Below, one piece after another: positions 45,748-57,894 of a stretch of 64,000 nt of DNA. Each line of letters opens with the position of its first letter. Within the stretch, counting starts at the first letter, position 1. A model generated the notes under the pieces. The model worked only from the letters and a program-made list of their open reading frames with translations, was not told the DNA's origin and ran no database searches. The stretch comes from Rusavskia elegans (Eukaryota > Ascomycota > Lecanoromycetes > Teloschistales > Teloschistaceae), in NCBI GenBank assembly GCA_011316305.1, contig SAUG01000056.1:434001-498000 (forward strand). The letters are read 5' to 3'. The translations under genes and the position numbers were made by a program.

Positions 45748-47344
45748 ATATCTGATCTTTTAAATATCGCAGCCGGCGTTATCGATATCCTTACAGCAGC
45801 TATATAGGTCTTTCACCTTCTTATTAACTTTACGAGGAACTCGAAAGACGCGCTATAGATAGCCTAGATAGTCTTTACAGAGGTTAACGAAATCAGCAGT
45901 ACCTTCTCGTACTTTTAATCGTTTCTACTCGGTAACGAAACCCTGGATCGTTTAAGGGTATAGCTATTACAGGTAGATTAGGTAGTAACCGTCGTTAGTA
46001 GATACGTCCTTACTTTCTTAGAGCTCGAGAAAGTACTAGATTCTCTAAGAACGGATAATATAGGAATACGGGATTACGTACGTTGGGCGAGGAAAGAGAA
46101 ATTAATCAAAGGCCTTATATAGAAATTATAGAACTATAAAGCTTCTTTATCTCTCGTGCTTTATATTTTTAATAGGTATGTATTATCGTTATCTATATAG
46201 CTATATCTAATATTGACTTTGTAGAAATACTTTTATAGAAGCTAAGATTTCCGTGGATCGTCTTTACGAAATGATCGAATACCGTTATAAGGAGATATCA
46301 TCCCGGATCGAAGTATTAGAGTTTTAAAACCGATAATATATTGATTAAATCTCGATACAGACGTGCCTAGATGATAATATTTTGTCGATCCGAACAGTTA
46401 AAGGACTAAATAGGACGCTATCTAATAACGCTAGCTGGCAGTTTATATTAATCTCTTTTTTATCCTCTTCTACCGAATACTTGATATATAACTACGTAGC
46501 CTCCTTCTAAAATTTATAGGTCTACCGGAGGACTAATACGTTAGACCTATCGAGATTTTCTATATATTCCCGGGATAGTTATTTAATAGCCTGGTTAACT
46601 CTTTCCGGTATCAGTTGGGTAGAAGTTTCTAATATTTCCGTTATCGGATTTCCTATCTATATTAAGGAAGTCTATAGTTTAAGACGGATTTTTTAGATGT
46701 TAATAGCTAATAAGTCGCTCTATAGCGAACTGAACGCAACTATTATATACTATAAAATAGATAAAGATAAGCTAACCGCGGTCTCTGCGCCCTTTAGGGT
46801 ATTTTACCGTCTGTTGTCCTGGATATAGGATACGTATTCGTCCCTCTGGACTCTATCTAGCATGCGCTATAGAGGATGCGGTAATAAGTTACTTATTAGA
46901 AAGCTAGTTTTTATAGAGTTAAAGCGTTCCGAGGGCTATTTAGGTCCTGTTCCTGAGCACGATAAGTATTACTGGCACTATTACTGTTTCTATTGTCACC
47001 TGTGCGGCGCAAAATTGAATCCTAAATCCAAAATAGCTCTACTTGCGGATAAATTGCCTCTTTGCGACGCTTATTATATAATATACCGTGTTTATAGTAG
47101 TCCGATAGTAGAATATAATATTATACTTTAGCGTTATAAGTGGTTAGATAGCCATCTATCCGCGACTTGCTCGATCTGCAGTTACTAAGCTGTGGTTGCT
47201 ATAAACGAGAGGTAGCCGGGCGGAACTATATCGAGACGGGTTGTGGAATATATTCGATAGGTTATTACAGCAGATTTATAACGTTAAAGGAAAAGACAGA
47301 TAATACTGAGCTTATAGTACTACTAGTATTACTACGTACTCTAA
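45748..47344 (+). pseudogene. RIP-killed STAND-N-domain / LIM-like gene with intron
   Basis: A cellular gene relic. The start codon is probably the mutated ATA at 45748. The first exon encodes the helical N-terminal domain found on many fungal STAND proteins (I recall it as Pfam PigL_N): L-L-N-I-A-A-G-V-I-D-I-L-T-A-A-I, then E-V-N-E-I-S, and L-E-L-E-K-V-L-D-S-L near 46025-46055. An intron (46176-46224, GTATGT...CTAAT...GTAG) still splices in frame to V-D-R-L-Y-E-M-I near 46250. A linker with L-V/I-A-W-L-T-L-S-G-I-S-W-V-E-V-S-N near 46590-46650 follows. The C-terminus has a LIM-like module: C-G-N-K-L (46880), W-H-Y-Y-C-F-Y-C-H-L-C (46971-47004), P-L-C-D-A (47057), then a second C-x2-C set now Tyr. 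All stops before about 47340 are TAG/TAA at Gln positions. About 515 codons. The intron shows it arose by DNA duplication, not retroposition. Confidence 0.75.
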
Positions 47345-47750
47345 ATATTCTTACTTAGTCGGATTATCTCAACTTCTATCGGCTGATATACTTATTATTT
47401 ACGTCTTTATAGTACAGTCAGACTATAGTTCTTAGAGGAAATTATTGCACCTTATGGATTTCGGTATTATTAAGTCTTATTACGCGAGCATGTTCCGCTT
47501 ATTTTTACTGTTAACGGCTCAGCTGTATAGTTCGAATATAATAGAGCTATTGAAATGGCATTATTAAAAGAGTGGCAGCTAAATACAGCGATATTATAAT
47601 CCGAAAGGGTCTGTGCCAGGAGGCTATACTGGCGTCGAGGAGCTTACTTTAGTTAAAAAGTGACGCCGGGTTCGTCAATCTGGTAAACAGAGATATCAGA
47701 TATTAATAGGCGCAAGCTGTGAATTCTGATTAATTCTATGGCCGGTACTA
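47345..47750. other. 3' flank of the STAND/LIM relic
   Basis: Mildly mutated DNA with CpA/TpG still present. No gene was recognised; it may include the old 3' UTR. It is cut by transposon A at 47751. Confidence 0.4.
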
Positions 47751-50700
47751 TATATAGAACCGTAATCGGGAGGCACTATACTATTATTAAAGAATACTAT
47801 TAGAGATACTAAATAATACTATAGAGATTACTATAAAATATTTTATTTATTAAACGTAATTTAACTAATTAGGATACCAAATTACTATTCTACTATCTCT
47901 TTTATTTTATTATTTTTATTAAATATAGCGATTTTAACTCTAATTTTTATCTATATATATTTATTATTACTATATTAAAGGTAATTAGCTATTTTATTTA
48001 ATTATTATAGAATATTTAAATCTATATATTTAAAAGTTTTTAATTATATATTATATTATTACTTAACGCTTTTCTACTTTTATTTATAACTCTTTCGCCG
48101 ACCTTTTTTTCGCTCGCTAATTTTATTCTATAATCTTTTAATCGCCTGCTTTATTATTATTTATAAAAAGGTATCGCGTTTTTTTATATTCGCTATTATT
48201 ATTTATAATAATATCGAAGTATTAAAATTATATATTAATTTTTCTAATTCTATTTTAAATATTTGTTATATAATCTCTTCGATTTTTTTAACTTCCGCGA
48301 CTTTTTCGATTTTATATTAAAGATAATAACTATTTATCGTCGCTAGTAGAAGGGTTTAAAAAAACTTTAAAAAAGTTCGAAGGTTTTTTTTTTTAATTAT
48401 ATATAGTTTAAACGGGTTCGTATACGGCTTTTTATATTATATTTTATATTATACTTTTCATTATAGCTCTTTTTTCTTTTATAGTTTTTTTCTAATCTTT
48501 TTTTTAATTTATTATATAAATACGTTTAGCTATTTTAGTTCTATAATAGAGAAACTATTATCTATTATATTATTTTTCCCTATTATAAATTCTAGCTTTT
48601 ATAAACTCGAATAAAAATAGAAATTTATAAAAAAGGTTTTCAAGTATCTATTATTTATAGATAGTTATATTTATTTTAGTAGATTCTTTTAACTTCCCTT
48701 TATTCTAGATATATAGAGAATTACTAATATAGAAAAATTCTAAAATAGTAGCTTTGTTAAAAAAATTATTATTAAAAAGATTATCGATAGTTAAATAAAA
48801 AGTTTTATTAAATCTTTCCTATTATTTTTTAAAAATCTCTATATTAATTTTATAGATTTTTTTATTTTTATTAATATTATCATTATCTATAGATTTATTT
48901 CTAGCTATATCTATATATTTTTTGATAAAAATAGCTACGATTTCGGTACTAGAAGAAAAAGCTATATTATATATTAATAGATTAATATTAATAATACTAG
49001 TTTTTCTAAAAAAATTCTAGTTTATTTTTATTTTTTTTTATCGGTAATATTAATTATATAGTACTATATATTATTTATTAGTTAATTATAATATTATAAA
49101 CTATACTATAAATCGCGCTAGTAGTACTAGTACCTATAATAGTCACTTTTCTTAAAAATATCGATACTATTATTCTAGAAAAGAAGTTTCTAAATCTTGT
49201 ATTTATAGAAGAAACCTATTAAATAATAAAACTAGCCGCTATATTCTTCGAGATTCTAGTTTTTAAAAAGATTATTAACTATCTAATATTATTTAATAAT
49301 TTTATCGCGTACTATCTATATAACTTTAAAGTTAAATTTTTAAAAAAGGCGAATCTAATAATTAAATAGAATATATTTTTTAAATTTAGTAATAGTAAAT
49401 TTATATTCTAAAATCTAGTTTTTAATAAAGCTATTATTTTATTCAATTATTTTTTCTAGATTTCCTATAGATAATAGTAGCCGATTTTTTAATTTTATAT
49501 AAATCTTTTTAAAACTACTAGAAATAATAATACTAAAGATTAAAAATTTATTAATATAGTAATAGTAGAATTTCTCTGCCTTTTTATCTAGCTATATAGC
49601 GAAATAGTAGTTAATAAACTCGAAATCTATTTATTTATATTTAGTTTTTAACGTTTTATAGTTTTTATAGGCCTTTATTTCTATTAGAACGTTATATACT
49701 ATTTTTTATATAGTTATAAATTTATTAATTTCTATTTAGAAATAGAAGAATCGGTACATTTAAATTTTTATATTATTATTAATATAATAGAAATATAAAA
49801 TATTATTAGCTTTAGAGAAAATAATAAAGATTATATTAGCGAAGGTTTATTCAATATTAGTAATAAAAAGACTAGAGTCTAGTATCTATAGTTAGTTATG
49901 AAAAAATTTAATCTATAATAGTAACTAAAAGTAATCGTTTTCTTTTTTATAAAAAATAAATATATAGGCGATATTAAATATTATTTTTATTAATATATAT
50001 TTAAGAATAATATTAAAAAATAATTTCAACTTATTAGTTTTATATATATAGTTAATAATAAAGATTTTATAGTTTTATTTTAATAGTTTAAATATCTTCC
50101 GATTAGTAAAAAAAAAGATATAATAGTTAGCTATAGTAATTTTTATAAATTTTAAAAATCTATTTTTTTATATTCTTTTTTCTAAAAAATATCTTTAGTA
50201 GAATATAAATAAATATAAATCCGTAAAAATTTTTCTATTTAATAATATATTTAGTATTATAGATATTTTAAATATTAATAATAAGGCGTTAGTTTTTTTT
50301 TTCTATTTTATTATAAAAGGAATTGAAGATTTAGCTAGATATATTAGTTTACTATATCTATTAATATATAATTTTTTTAAATTCCGGAATTATATTAATA
50401 TAATATTAAATAGTTAAAGTTTTAGAATCTACTAGTTTATATCCGATATAAAAAAATTTAATAAAATATAATTTCTATATATTATAGATTTTTTTATAGA
50501 CTACTGCGGCTTTCTAGTAGTAATTATATTAGTTACTAGCTTTATTACAATTTCTACTACGCCTTTTAATTATATCTAATTTAGTATAAATAAAGTAGAT
50601 TTTAATAGTTTTTTATTTACTAGTAGGATTATTCTTTATATTTATTTTTTATATTATATAACTTTTCTTTTTAATAAAAATATTAATAATATTATTAAAA

Positions 50701-51254
50701 TCGTAAAATATATTATATTTTTAATCGGTAGAAGAAAATAGAAATTATATTTAAAAGATTATAATAGTGGTAGAAATAGTAGAAAATAATATTAAAAAAG
50801 AAAGAATTTAAAATAATTATTTTTTATTTTTAGTATAGAGTAATATAATCTATTAATATTAAAAATTAGCTTTAGATAATAATATATTATTAATAGTCGA
50901 CTCGGATATTCTATATTTAAAAAAATAATACTAGAATTATAGTATTCTTTAATTAATAATTTAGACTAATAGAAAGGATTTAGGACGATAGAAATAATAG
51001 AAAACGATATTAAAGGAAAAAGACCTTAATTATATTAATTAAACTAAATTTTAAATACTAAAAATATATATAGTACAAAATTTTATATATATAAAAAGCT
51101 TATTTAATAGATTAATATCTTCTAATTAGTTAATATAGATAATCTATACTATATTAGATAATAGTATTTTTTAGTAATAATAGTAGTATTTTTTAGTGTT
51201 TTGTATAGTATTTATTAGTAATAGTATAGTGCCTTCCGATTACAGTCTTATATA
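47751..51254 (-). mobile_element. TIR DNA transposon A, 3.5 kb
   Basis: The ends are inverted for about 36 bases: left TATATAGAACCGTAATCGGG then AGGCACTATACTATTA, right the complement of TATATAAGACTGTAATCGGA then AGGCACTATACTATTA. It is a reverse-orientation copy of transposon B (53284-57894), and its coding strand is judged minus. The interior has a long relic frame (about 49030-48500, minus) with a conserved block near 48800, shared with B at 56860-56950. I could not place it in a superfamily. The flanking TATATA runs hide the target duplication. Very heavily RIP'd. Confidence 0.7.
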
Positions 51255-53283
51255 TATTTAAAACGTTTAATTTTCGCGCTACGTAAAAAGTTCAAGAAAT
51301 AATAATAGCTTTGTTATATCTCGTTTTCTACTTGTCTTTATATATAGAATAGAACTATATCAAGAGCTATAGAAATAGAAGCGGGCCGAGTATATCTTCG
51401 GCTAGTAGATAGCGATAGAAAACTAGTAGAACCGTAGAGGAAAGTTACTTGAAAGAGTCGGCAGATAAACTAGAAAGGGAAATTATATAGAGCTATATTA
51501 TATCGCGAATCAAAGTCGTATTGATATAAAAATATATAATCTTTCTTTAATTCTTTAACGATAGTACAGCTAAATATAAAGCTCGCTAGCAAAACAAGTA
51601 ATATTGGTATTATCGATAAGAAAATTAACTAGTCAAAGCTATCCGTCTGCTATACGTTAATCTAAAAATATTCTAAAACGTAAAATAAATTATAATAAAA
51701 ATAGCGATAATTCTACTAAATTCCTATAATTAACGTTATAGTATAAATAATCCTTCGATTGCTTATATACTATCGCTATAGTTAACTAGAAAGTCAAGGT
51801 ATTATTGCAGTAGACGCCTGCCTAGCACTGACGTTCGGAAGCGATAGTTGCTTGAACTCGGTTCCTATATAAGTACGTGAGAGTTAGACGATATACTAAG
51901 CAAGATTATCAGTTTTGAAGTTATTATAACTTTGTAACGTTGTTAATTATAAAGGCACTGATAAATTGGTATAGTAAAAGTTTATATTTCTAGGCTTTCT
52001 AACGTTCTTTCGAGCTAATATACGTATTGGAAGTTAGTTAAAAGCTGGATAAACAGATATCGTTAGGATATATTAGTAATAATAAAAGGCAACGTTTAAG
52101 TTTTGGTAGTGATTTATAGTGGAAGAATCTAGTGCAAAATTAGAAAATAGGCTGGAGTACTTCTCGAGACTAAATAGATACTAAATAGAATAATAAATTT
52201 AAAGACTTCTTCGGATTTTCGAAGAAAAGTTTGATAGTAATTATTTCTGCTACGACGGAGCTAATTATATTATCCCCTAAACCTCTAAATATAGTTACTA
52301 ATACAGGTCGTTTCCTACTAGTATTATTATTTACTTTACTGCTAATATAGACTCGGGATCTAGTGGCCGTCTTATAGTAAAGAATAAAGATTACGTTTTT
52401 ATTATATAGAAGAGCAGATAAATAGAATCACTTCGTAGATTTACGTTTTTAATATACTAACCGAAACTAAATAAAGCTAGGAGTAGATTGGATATATAAT
52501 TTATAACTCTATTTATAAATATAAAGTCTGATCGAATTCTATATATAAATATTTAGCGTTCGACCAAGACTAATATTAAATAGAATAGAATCCCTTTTCC
52601 TTCTTTATAAATATATTGATTTAGGCGTTAATAGTATAAGCGATATCAGATTTATAAGCTTATAAGCTTAGGTTTAGTTATAATATAATATTAAATATTA
52701 CCAAGTTAAATACTAAAACTTATCCTCGTTAATATAAATAGAGGTAATCTAGAACAGTTTATACTATAAAGTTTATTAGTATTTATAGGTAGCAATTAGA
52801 AATGTATTACCCGTTATAATTTTTTCTGCTTCTTCGTCTGGAATCTCTGTCTCGAATTCCTATTATAAGTAAAAGTCTTATCTTTAGATACCTGGATCTA
52901 TTAGCTTTCCTAACCTCTTCTAAAGCTATAATATATTCGATTATATTAAAACTATCCGTACTAAGATCGTTAACGAAGCTAGTATTTAGAATAACCCGTA
53001 TTATCGATTAATATAGAGCGTCCTAATATTTCTGGCCGAGCTACGGAATATATTTCTTCTTCCTTTATACCGAGCTATTTTGTAACTATTTTCTCTACGC
53101 GTTCCGTAATCGTTGCTGCCCGTAGAAAAGTTATATAAAATTGACGGAAACTCTAACGAGACAGCGAGCTATTTTAAAAGATATAATAGTACAAATTCGT
53201 ACGCGGTACCTGGAATCCGTATCTAGAGCCTACTTTCAAACTTGCCCGCCGAACTTCTAGTAAAAGAGTTAATCGAAGTATTT
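51255..53283 (+). other. old gene-bearing segment between transposons A and B
   Basis: Less AT-rich than the transposons, with CpA/TpG kept. The plus strand has gene-like stretches broken by TAA/TAG. Near 51355-51480 is a charged Gln/Lys/Arg-rich coiled segment (E-L-Q-K-Q-K-R-A-E-Y). Near 53215-53280 is S-L-L-S-N-L-P-A-E-L-L-V-K-E-L-I-E-V-F-Y, which resembles the beginning of the fungal-specific transcription factor middle domain (L-P-x-x-x-x-A-x-x-L-V-x-x-F-F). Transposon B cuts exactly there. I regard the transcription-factor idea as tentative. Confidence 0.45.
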
Positions 53284-54659
53284 TATATAGACGGTAATCG
53301 GGAGGTACCATACAATTACTAAAAAATACTATTAGAAATACTAAATAATACAACTATTATTATTAATAGAAAATACTATTATTTAATATAGTATAGATTA
53401 CCCGTATTAATTAAATAGAAAATATTAATCTATAGGGTAAATCTCTAGTATATAGAATATTTAGTATTATATACGATTTTAGTAGTTAAAATTTAGTTTA
53501 ATTAATATAATAAAGGTCTTTTTCTTTTAATATTATTTTCTATTATTTCTATCGGCCTAAATCTCTTCTATTAATCTAAATTATTAACTAAAAAATATTA
53601 TAATTCTAGTATTATTTATTTAAATATAGAATATCTAGGTAAACTATTTATAAAATATTATTATCTTAAATAAAACTTTAATATTAATAGATTTTATTAC
53701 CCTGTATTAAAGATAATAAATAATTATTCTAAATTCCTTTTTTTTAATATTATTTTCTATTACTTCTATCGCTATTAAAATTTTCTAAATATAGTTTCTA
53801 TTTTTTTCTACTAATATAAAAGATAATATACTCGATAAATTTATTACCGCTATTAATAACTTTTATAAAAGATAAAGCTATATACTATAAAAAATAAATA
53901 TAAGGAAAAATTCTACTAGTAAATATAAAATTAATAAAATCTATTTTATCTATACTAGATTAAATATAATTAAAAAGTATAATAAAAACTATAATATAGC
54001 TAGTAATTAATATAGTTACTACTAGAAGGTTGCAGTAATCTATAGAAAAATCTATAATATTTAGAAATTATATTTTATTAAAAATTTCTATTCCGGGTAT
54101 AAACTAATAGATTTTAAAAACTTTATTATTTATTACCGCGCTAAAATAATTCTGGAATTTATAAAAATTATATATTAATAAATATAGTAAACTAATACGT
54201 CTAGCTAGATTTCTAATTTCTTTTATAATAAAATAGAAAAATAAAACTAATATCTTTTTATAAAAGTTTAAAATATCTATAACGTTAAATATATTATTAA
54301 ATAGAAAGTACTTTAAAGATTTATATCTATATAAATTCTACTAAAAATATTTTTTAGAAAAAAAAAAATATAAAGAAATAGATTTTTAAAGCTTATAAAA
54401 ATCGCTAAAGCTAATTAATATTTCTCTTTTTTACTAATCGGAAGATATTTAAACTATTAAAATAAAACTATAAAATCTTTATTATTAACTATATATATAA
54501 ATTTTATAAATTTATATTATTTTTCTATACTATTTCGGATATATACTAATAAAAGTAATATTTATTATCGTCTATATATTTATTTTCTATAAAAAGAAAA
54601 CTACTTTTAGTTATTATTATAGGTTAAACTTTTTTATAATTAACTATAGCCCCCCTGGG

Positions 54660-55607
54660 GGGCTCCTGTCTGGGGTTATATTGAGTTTTTATATATATAT
54701 ATGTATTTTATCAACGTTATATACGGCAACGATTATTGTATTTTACGTATAAAGAAATTTTTATAGTTAAAGGTATATAGTTTATCAGGTAAAATTTGCA
54801 GCGCAGTTAATTACTTCTATTTAACTATTTCCTTCTTTATTCGCGATTACGAATCTTCTACTATTCCTTCCTCGACGTTATATATAATTATCAGCTTTTA
54901 ATATTTCCGCTATATCTACCTACTATACTGCGAAGTATCTATCTATAGTCTTCGCCTCGGTTTTACTTATTATATAACCTGTACCTAAACGTTCTACTAA
55001 GCTATTAAGGTACTCTTTAGCCCGTATAGCTTTAAGAGGGTCGCTAGCCGTAAAATAGTCGCTAGCTAGTACGCTGGCTACTACGGCTAGAAGCTTTACC
55101 CGGTCGATTAGGCTAAAGGGGGGTAGGGAAGTCGGATAGCGCGTTTTAAAGGCGGTAAGAAAGGTATTTATATCGAAGTTAGAATAGCTTGCTCTAGCTG
55201 CTACAAGGTAGTCGACGTCCGGTATAGTTATTACAGATATAGGAAGGTACTACCGTCTAGTTTAGCTTGCAGCTATAGCTATTGCGGGAGTATATACGTA
55301 CGCAAGAGGTTTTAGTAAGTCGTAGTACTTGCGAGGGTATAGCTTGTATTGCTGGTAAAAGAAGAAGAAGAAGCGATAACTGCGAGGTATACTTATCTAT
55401 AAAAATTCGACGTTAAGTTATCGGTAGAAGGATATATTATATTACTAAGTAAATTTAAATTAAAATTCTATAGAAAGAACCGTTATTTATATTAACTAAA
55501 CTAGGGTATAAATTCTACTACCGTATATTTAATACTGGTATACTAACGCTTGATTTACTTACCGAACCACTGGTTTACCGGGCACCAAAACCAAAACAAA
55601 TAATTAA
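54660..55607 (-). mobile_element. retroposon R, copy 3, best preserved (948 bp)
   Basis: Flanked by a perfect 14-bp duplication ATAATTAACTATAG (54646-54659 and 55608-55621). The minus strand begins with a short AT head and GTTTTGGTTTTGGTGCCCGG, then GGTAAACCAGTGGTTCGGTA. It carries an ORF at 55396-54785 and ends CCCCAGACAGGAGCC followed by the palindrome CCCCCCAGGGGGG. CpA/TpG are partly kept, so it is the youngest copy. There are no LTRs, and the duplication length varies between copies (11-14 bp), as in target-primed reverse transcription. The family is unknown to me. Confidence 0.85.
54785..55396 (-). pseudogene. 203-codon ORF of retroposon R, unknown family
   Basis: The best-preserved version of the R-family ORF: start at 55396 (ATA, probably from ATG), TGA at 54785. 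All internal stops are TAA/TAG at sites where Gln is the simplest ancestor. N-terminal region: five Phe in a row, then Y-x-Q/x-Y-K-L-Y-P-R-K-Y-Y. Middle: D-Y-L-V-A-A-R-A-S-Y, F-L-T-A-F-K-T-R-Y-P-T-S-L-P and L-I-D-R-V-K-L-L-A-V-V-A-S-V-L-A-S. C-terminal: E-Y-L-N-S-L-V-E-R-L-G-T-G-Y-I and R-R-F-V-I-A-N-K-E-G-N-S. No Cys/His zinc motif, RT box or nuclease motif is visible. The same frame is seen in copies 1, 2 and 4, so the ORF moves with the element. Function unknown. Confidence 0.65.
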
Positions 55608-55919
55608 ATAATTAACTATAGATTCTATTTCCTAGTCTTTTTATTATTAATATAGAATAAACTTTAACTAATATAATATTTATTATTTTCTTTAAAATAA
55701 ATAATATTCTAAAATTCTATTATATTAATAATAATATAAATATTTAGATATACCGATTCTTCTATTTTTAAATAGAAATTAATAAATTTATAATTATATA
55801 GAAGGTAGTATATTACGTCTTAATAGAAATAAAGGCCTATAAAAAATGAAAAAAGCTAGAAACTAAATATAAATAAATAGATCCCGAGTTTATTAACTAC
55901 TACTTTGTTATATAGTTAG

Positions 55920-56079
55920 TAGTCTGGCCGTTTTATCGGGTTTCGAACCCGGATCGAAGGAACCGACCCGAGTTTCTAACCGTATTAGGAAGGAAACTAA
56001 CTTTAACTAGTAATTTTAACGCGTTAGCCACGTTTATCGCGAAGTCGGGTCGCCATTTTGGACCGAAGTAGCCAGTCTA
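55920..56079. mobile_element. short hAT-type MITE (160 bp) with 8-bp TSD
   Basis: Ends TAGTCTGGCC and AGCCAGTCTA, flanked by perfect 8-bp duplications ATAGTTAG (55912-55919 and 56080-56087). It keeps CpA/TpG (GCCATTTTGGACCGAAGTAG) and subterminal GGGTTTCGAACCC and GGGTCG motifs. It is probably an internally deleted member of the TAGACTGGCC family. Confidence 0.85.
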
Positions 56080-57894
56080 ATAGTTAGATAAAAAGATATA
56101 AAAATTCTATAACTACTAGATTAATAACCTTTTAAATTTCGGTATTATTATTTCTAGTAGCGTTAAAAGGATTTATATAAAACTAAAAGATCGGCTACTA
56201 TTATCTATAAATGATTTGGAAATTATAATTAAATAAAATAATAGTTTTATTAGATATTAGATTTTAGAATATAAATTTACTATTACTAGATATAAAAAAT
56301 ATATCCTATTTAATTATTAGATTTTCCTTTTTTAAAAATTTAATTTTAAAGTTATATAGATAGTTCGCGATAAAATCTTTAAATATTATTAAATAGTTAA
56401 TGATCTTTCCGAAAGCTAGAATTTCGGGGAATATAATAGCTAGTTTCGCTATTTAATAGGCTTTTCCTATAAATATAAAATTTAAAGGCTTTTTATCTAG
56501 AATAATAACGCCGGTATTTTAAAAAAAATAACTACTATAGATACTAGTACTACTAACGCGATTTATATTACAGTTTATAACTTTAAAGTTATTTAATAAA
56601 TAACGTTTAGTACTATATAACTAATATTACCGATAAAAAAATTAAAGATAAACTAAAGTTTCTTTAAAATAACTAGTATTATTAATATTAATCTATTAAT
56701 ATATAATATTCTTCCTTTTTCTAATACCGAGATTATAGCTATTTTTATACGAAAAAATAAAGATATAGCTAGAAATATATCTATAGATAATAGGAATAAT
56801 AATAATAATAATTATAAAAAAATCTATTAAATTAATATAAAAGTTTTAAAAAATTAGTAAAAAAGATTTAGTAAAACTTTATATTTAACTATAAATAATT
56901 ACTTTAATAATAGTTTCTTTAATAAAGCTACTATTTTAGAGTTTTTCCGTATTAGTAATTCTCTATATATTTAGAATAAAGAGAAACTAAAAAGATATAT
57001 TAAAGCGAATATAGCTATTTATAATTAGTAAATATTCGAAAATTCTTTTTATAGATTCCTATTTTTATTTAAATTTATAAAAGTTAGAATTCGCGATACG
57101 AAAGAGTAATATATTAGATAGTAATTATTCTATTATAGAATTAAATTAGCTAAACGCGCTTATATAGTAATTAGAAAAAGAAATTAAAAAAAAAACTATA
57201 TAAAAATAAAGAACTATAATATAAAATAGAATATAAAATATAATATAGGGAACTATATAAAATTTTATATAAATTATATATAAAAAAAAAAAAAAAAAAG
57301 ACCTCGAACTATTTTAAAGTTTTTTAAATCCTTTTACTAGCGATAATAAATAGCTATTACTTTTAATAAAAAGCCGAAAAAATCACGAAAGTCGAAAAAT
57401 TAAGGAAATTATATAAAAAAATTATAAAATAGAATTAGAAAAATTAGTAAATATTTTTAATACCTCGATATTATTATAAATAATAATACAGTTAACGATT
57501 AGAAAGTTATAGAATTAAACTAGCGAGCGAAAAGAAAGTCGGTAAAATAATTATAAATAAAAATAAAAAGGTATTAAATATCAATATAATATATAATTAA
57601 AAGCTTCTAAATATATAGATTTAAATATTCTATAATAATTAAAATAAAATAGCTAATTAACTTTTATATAGTAAAAATAGATATATATAGATAAAAATTA
57701 GAGTTAAAATCGCTATATTTAATAAAAATAATAAGATAGAAAAGATAGTAGAATACTAATTTAGTACTTTAATTAATTAAATTACGTTTAATAAATAAAA
57801 TAATTTATAGTAATCTCTATAATATTATTTAGTTTTTTTAATAATATCTTTTAGTAATAGTATAGTGCTTTCCGATTACGGTTCTTTTATATAT

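Larger units (their letters stand above)
53284..57894 (+). mobile_element. TIR DNA transposon B, with two nested insertions
   Basis: Left end TATATAGACGGTAATCGGGA, right end the complement of TATATAAAAGAACCGTAATC, same termini as transposon A. Without retroposon R copy 3 (54660-55607) and a 160-bp hAT MITE (55920-56079) it is about 3.45 kb, matching A. The plus strand carries the relic frame, including I-N-I-N-L-L-I-Y-N-I near 56690, F-N-N-S-F-F-N-K-A near 56905-56930 and A-K-R-A-Y-I near 57150. It presumably encoded a transposase, but the catalytic residues are not visible to me. It separates two parts of an older gene-bearing segment. Confidence 0.7.

Noticed and set aside
47167..47358. 63-codon plus-strand ORF with several Cys
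   Set aside because: It is in a different frame from the STAND/LIM relic, whose frame continues through this stretch with only Gln-type stops.
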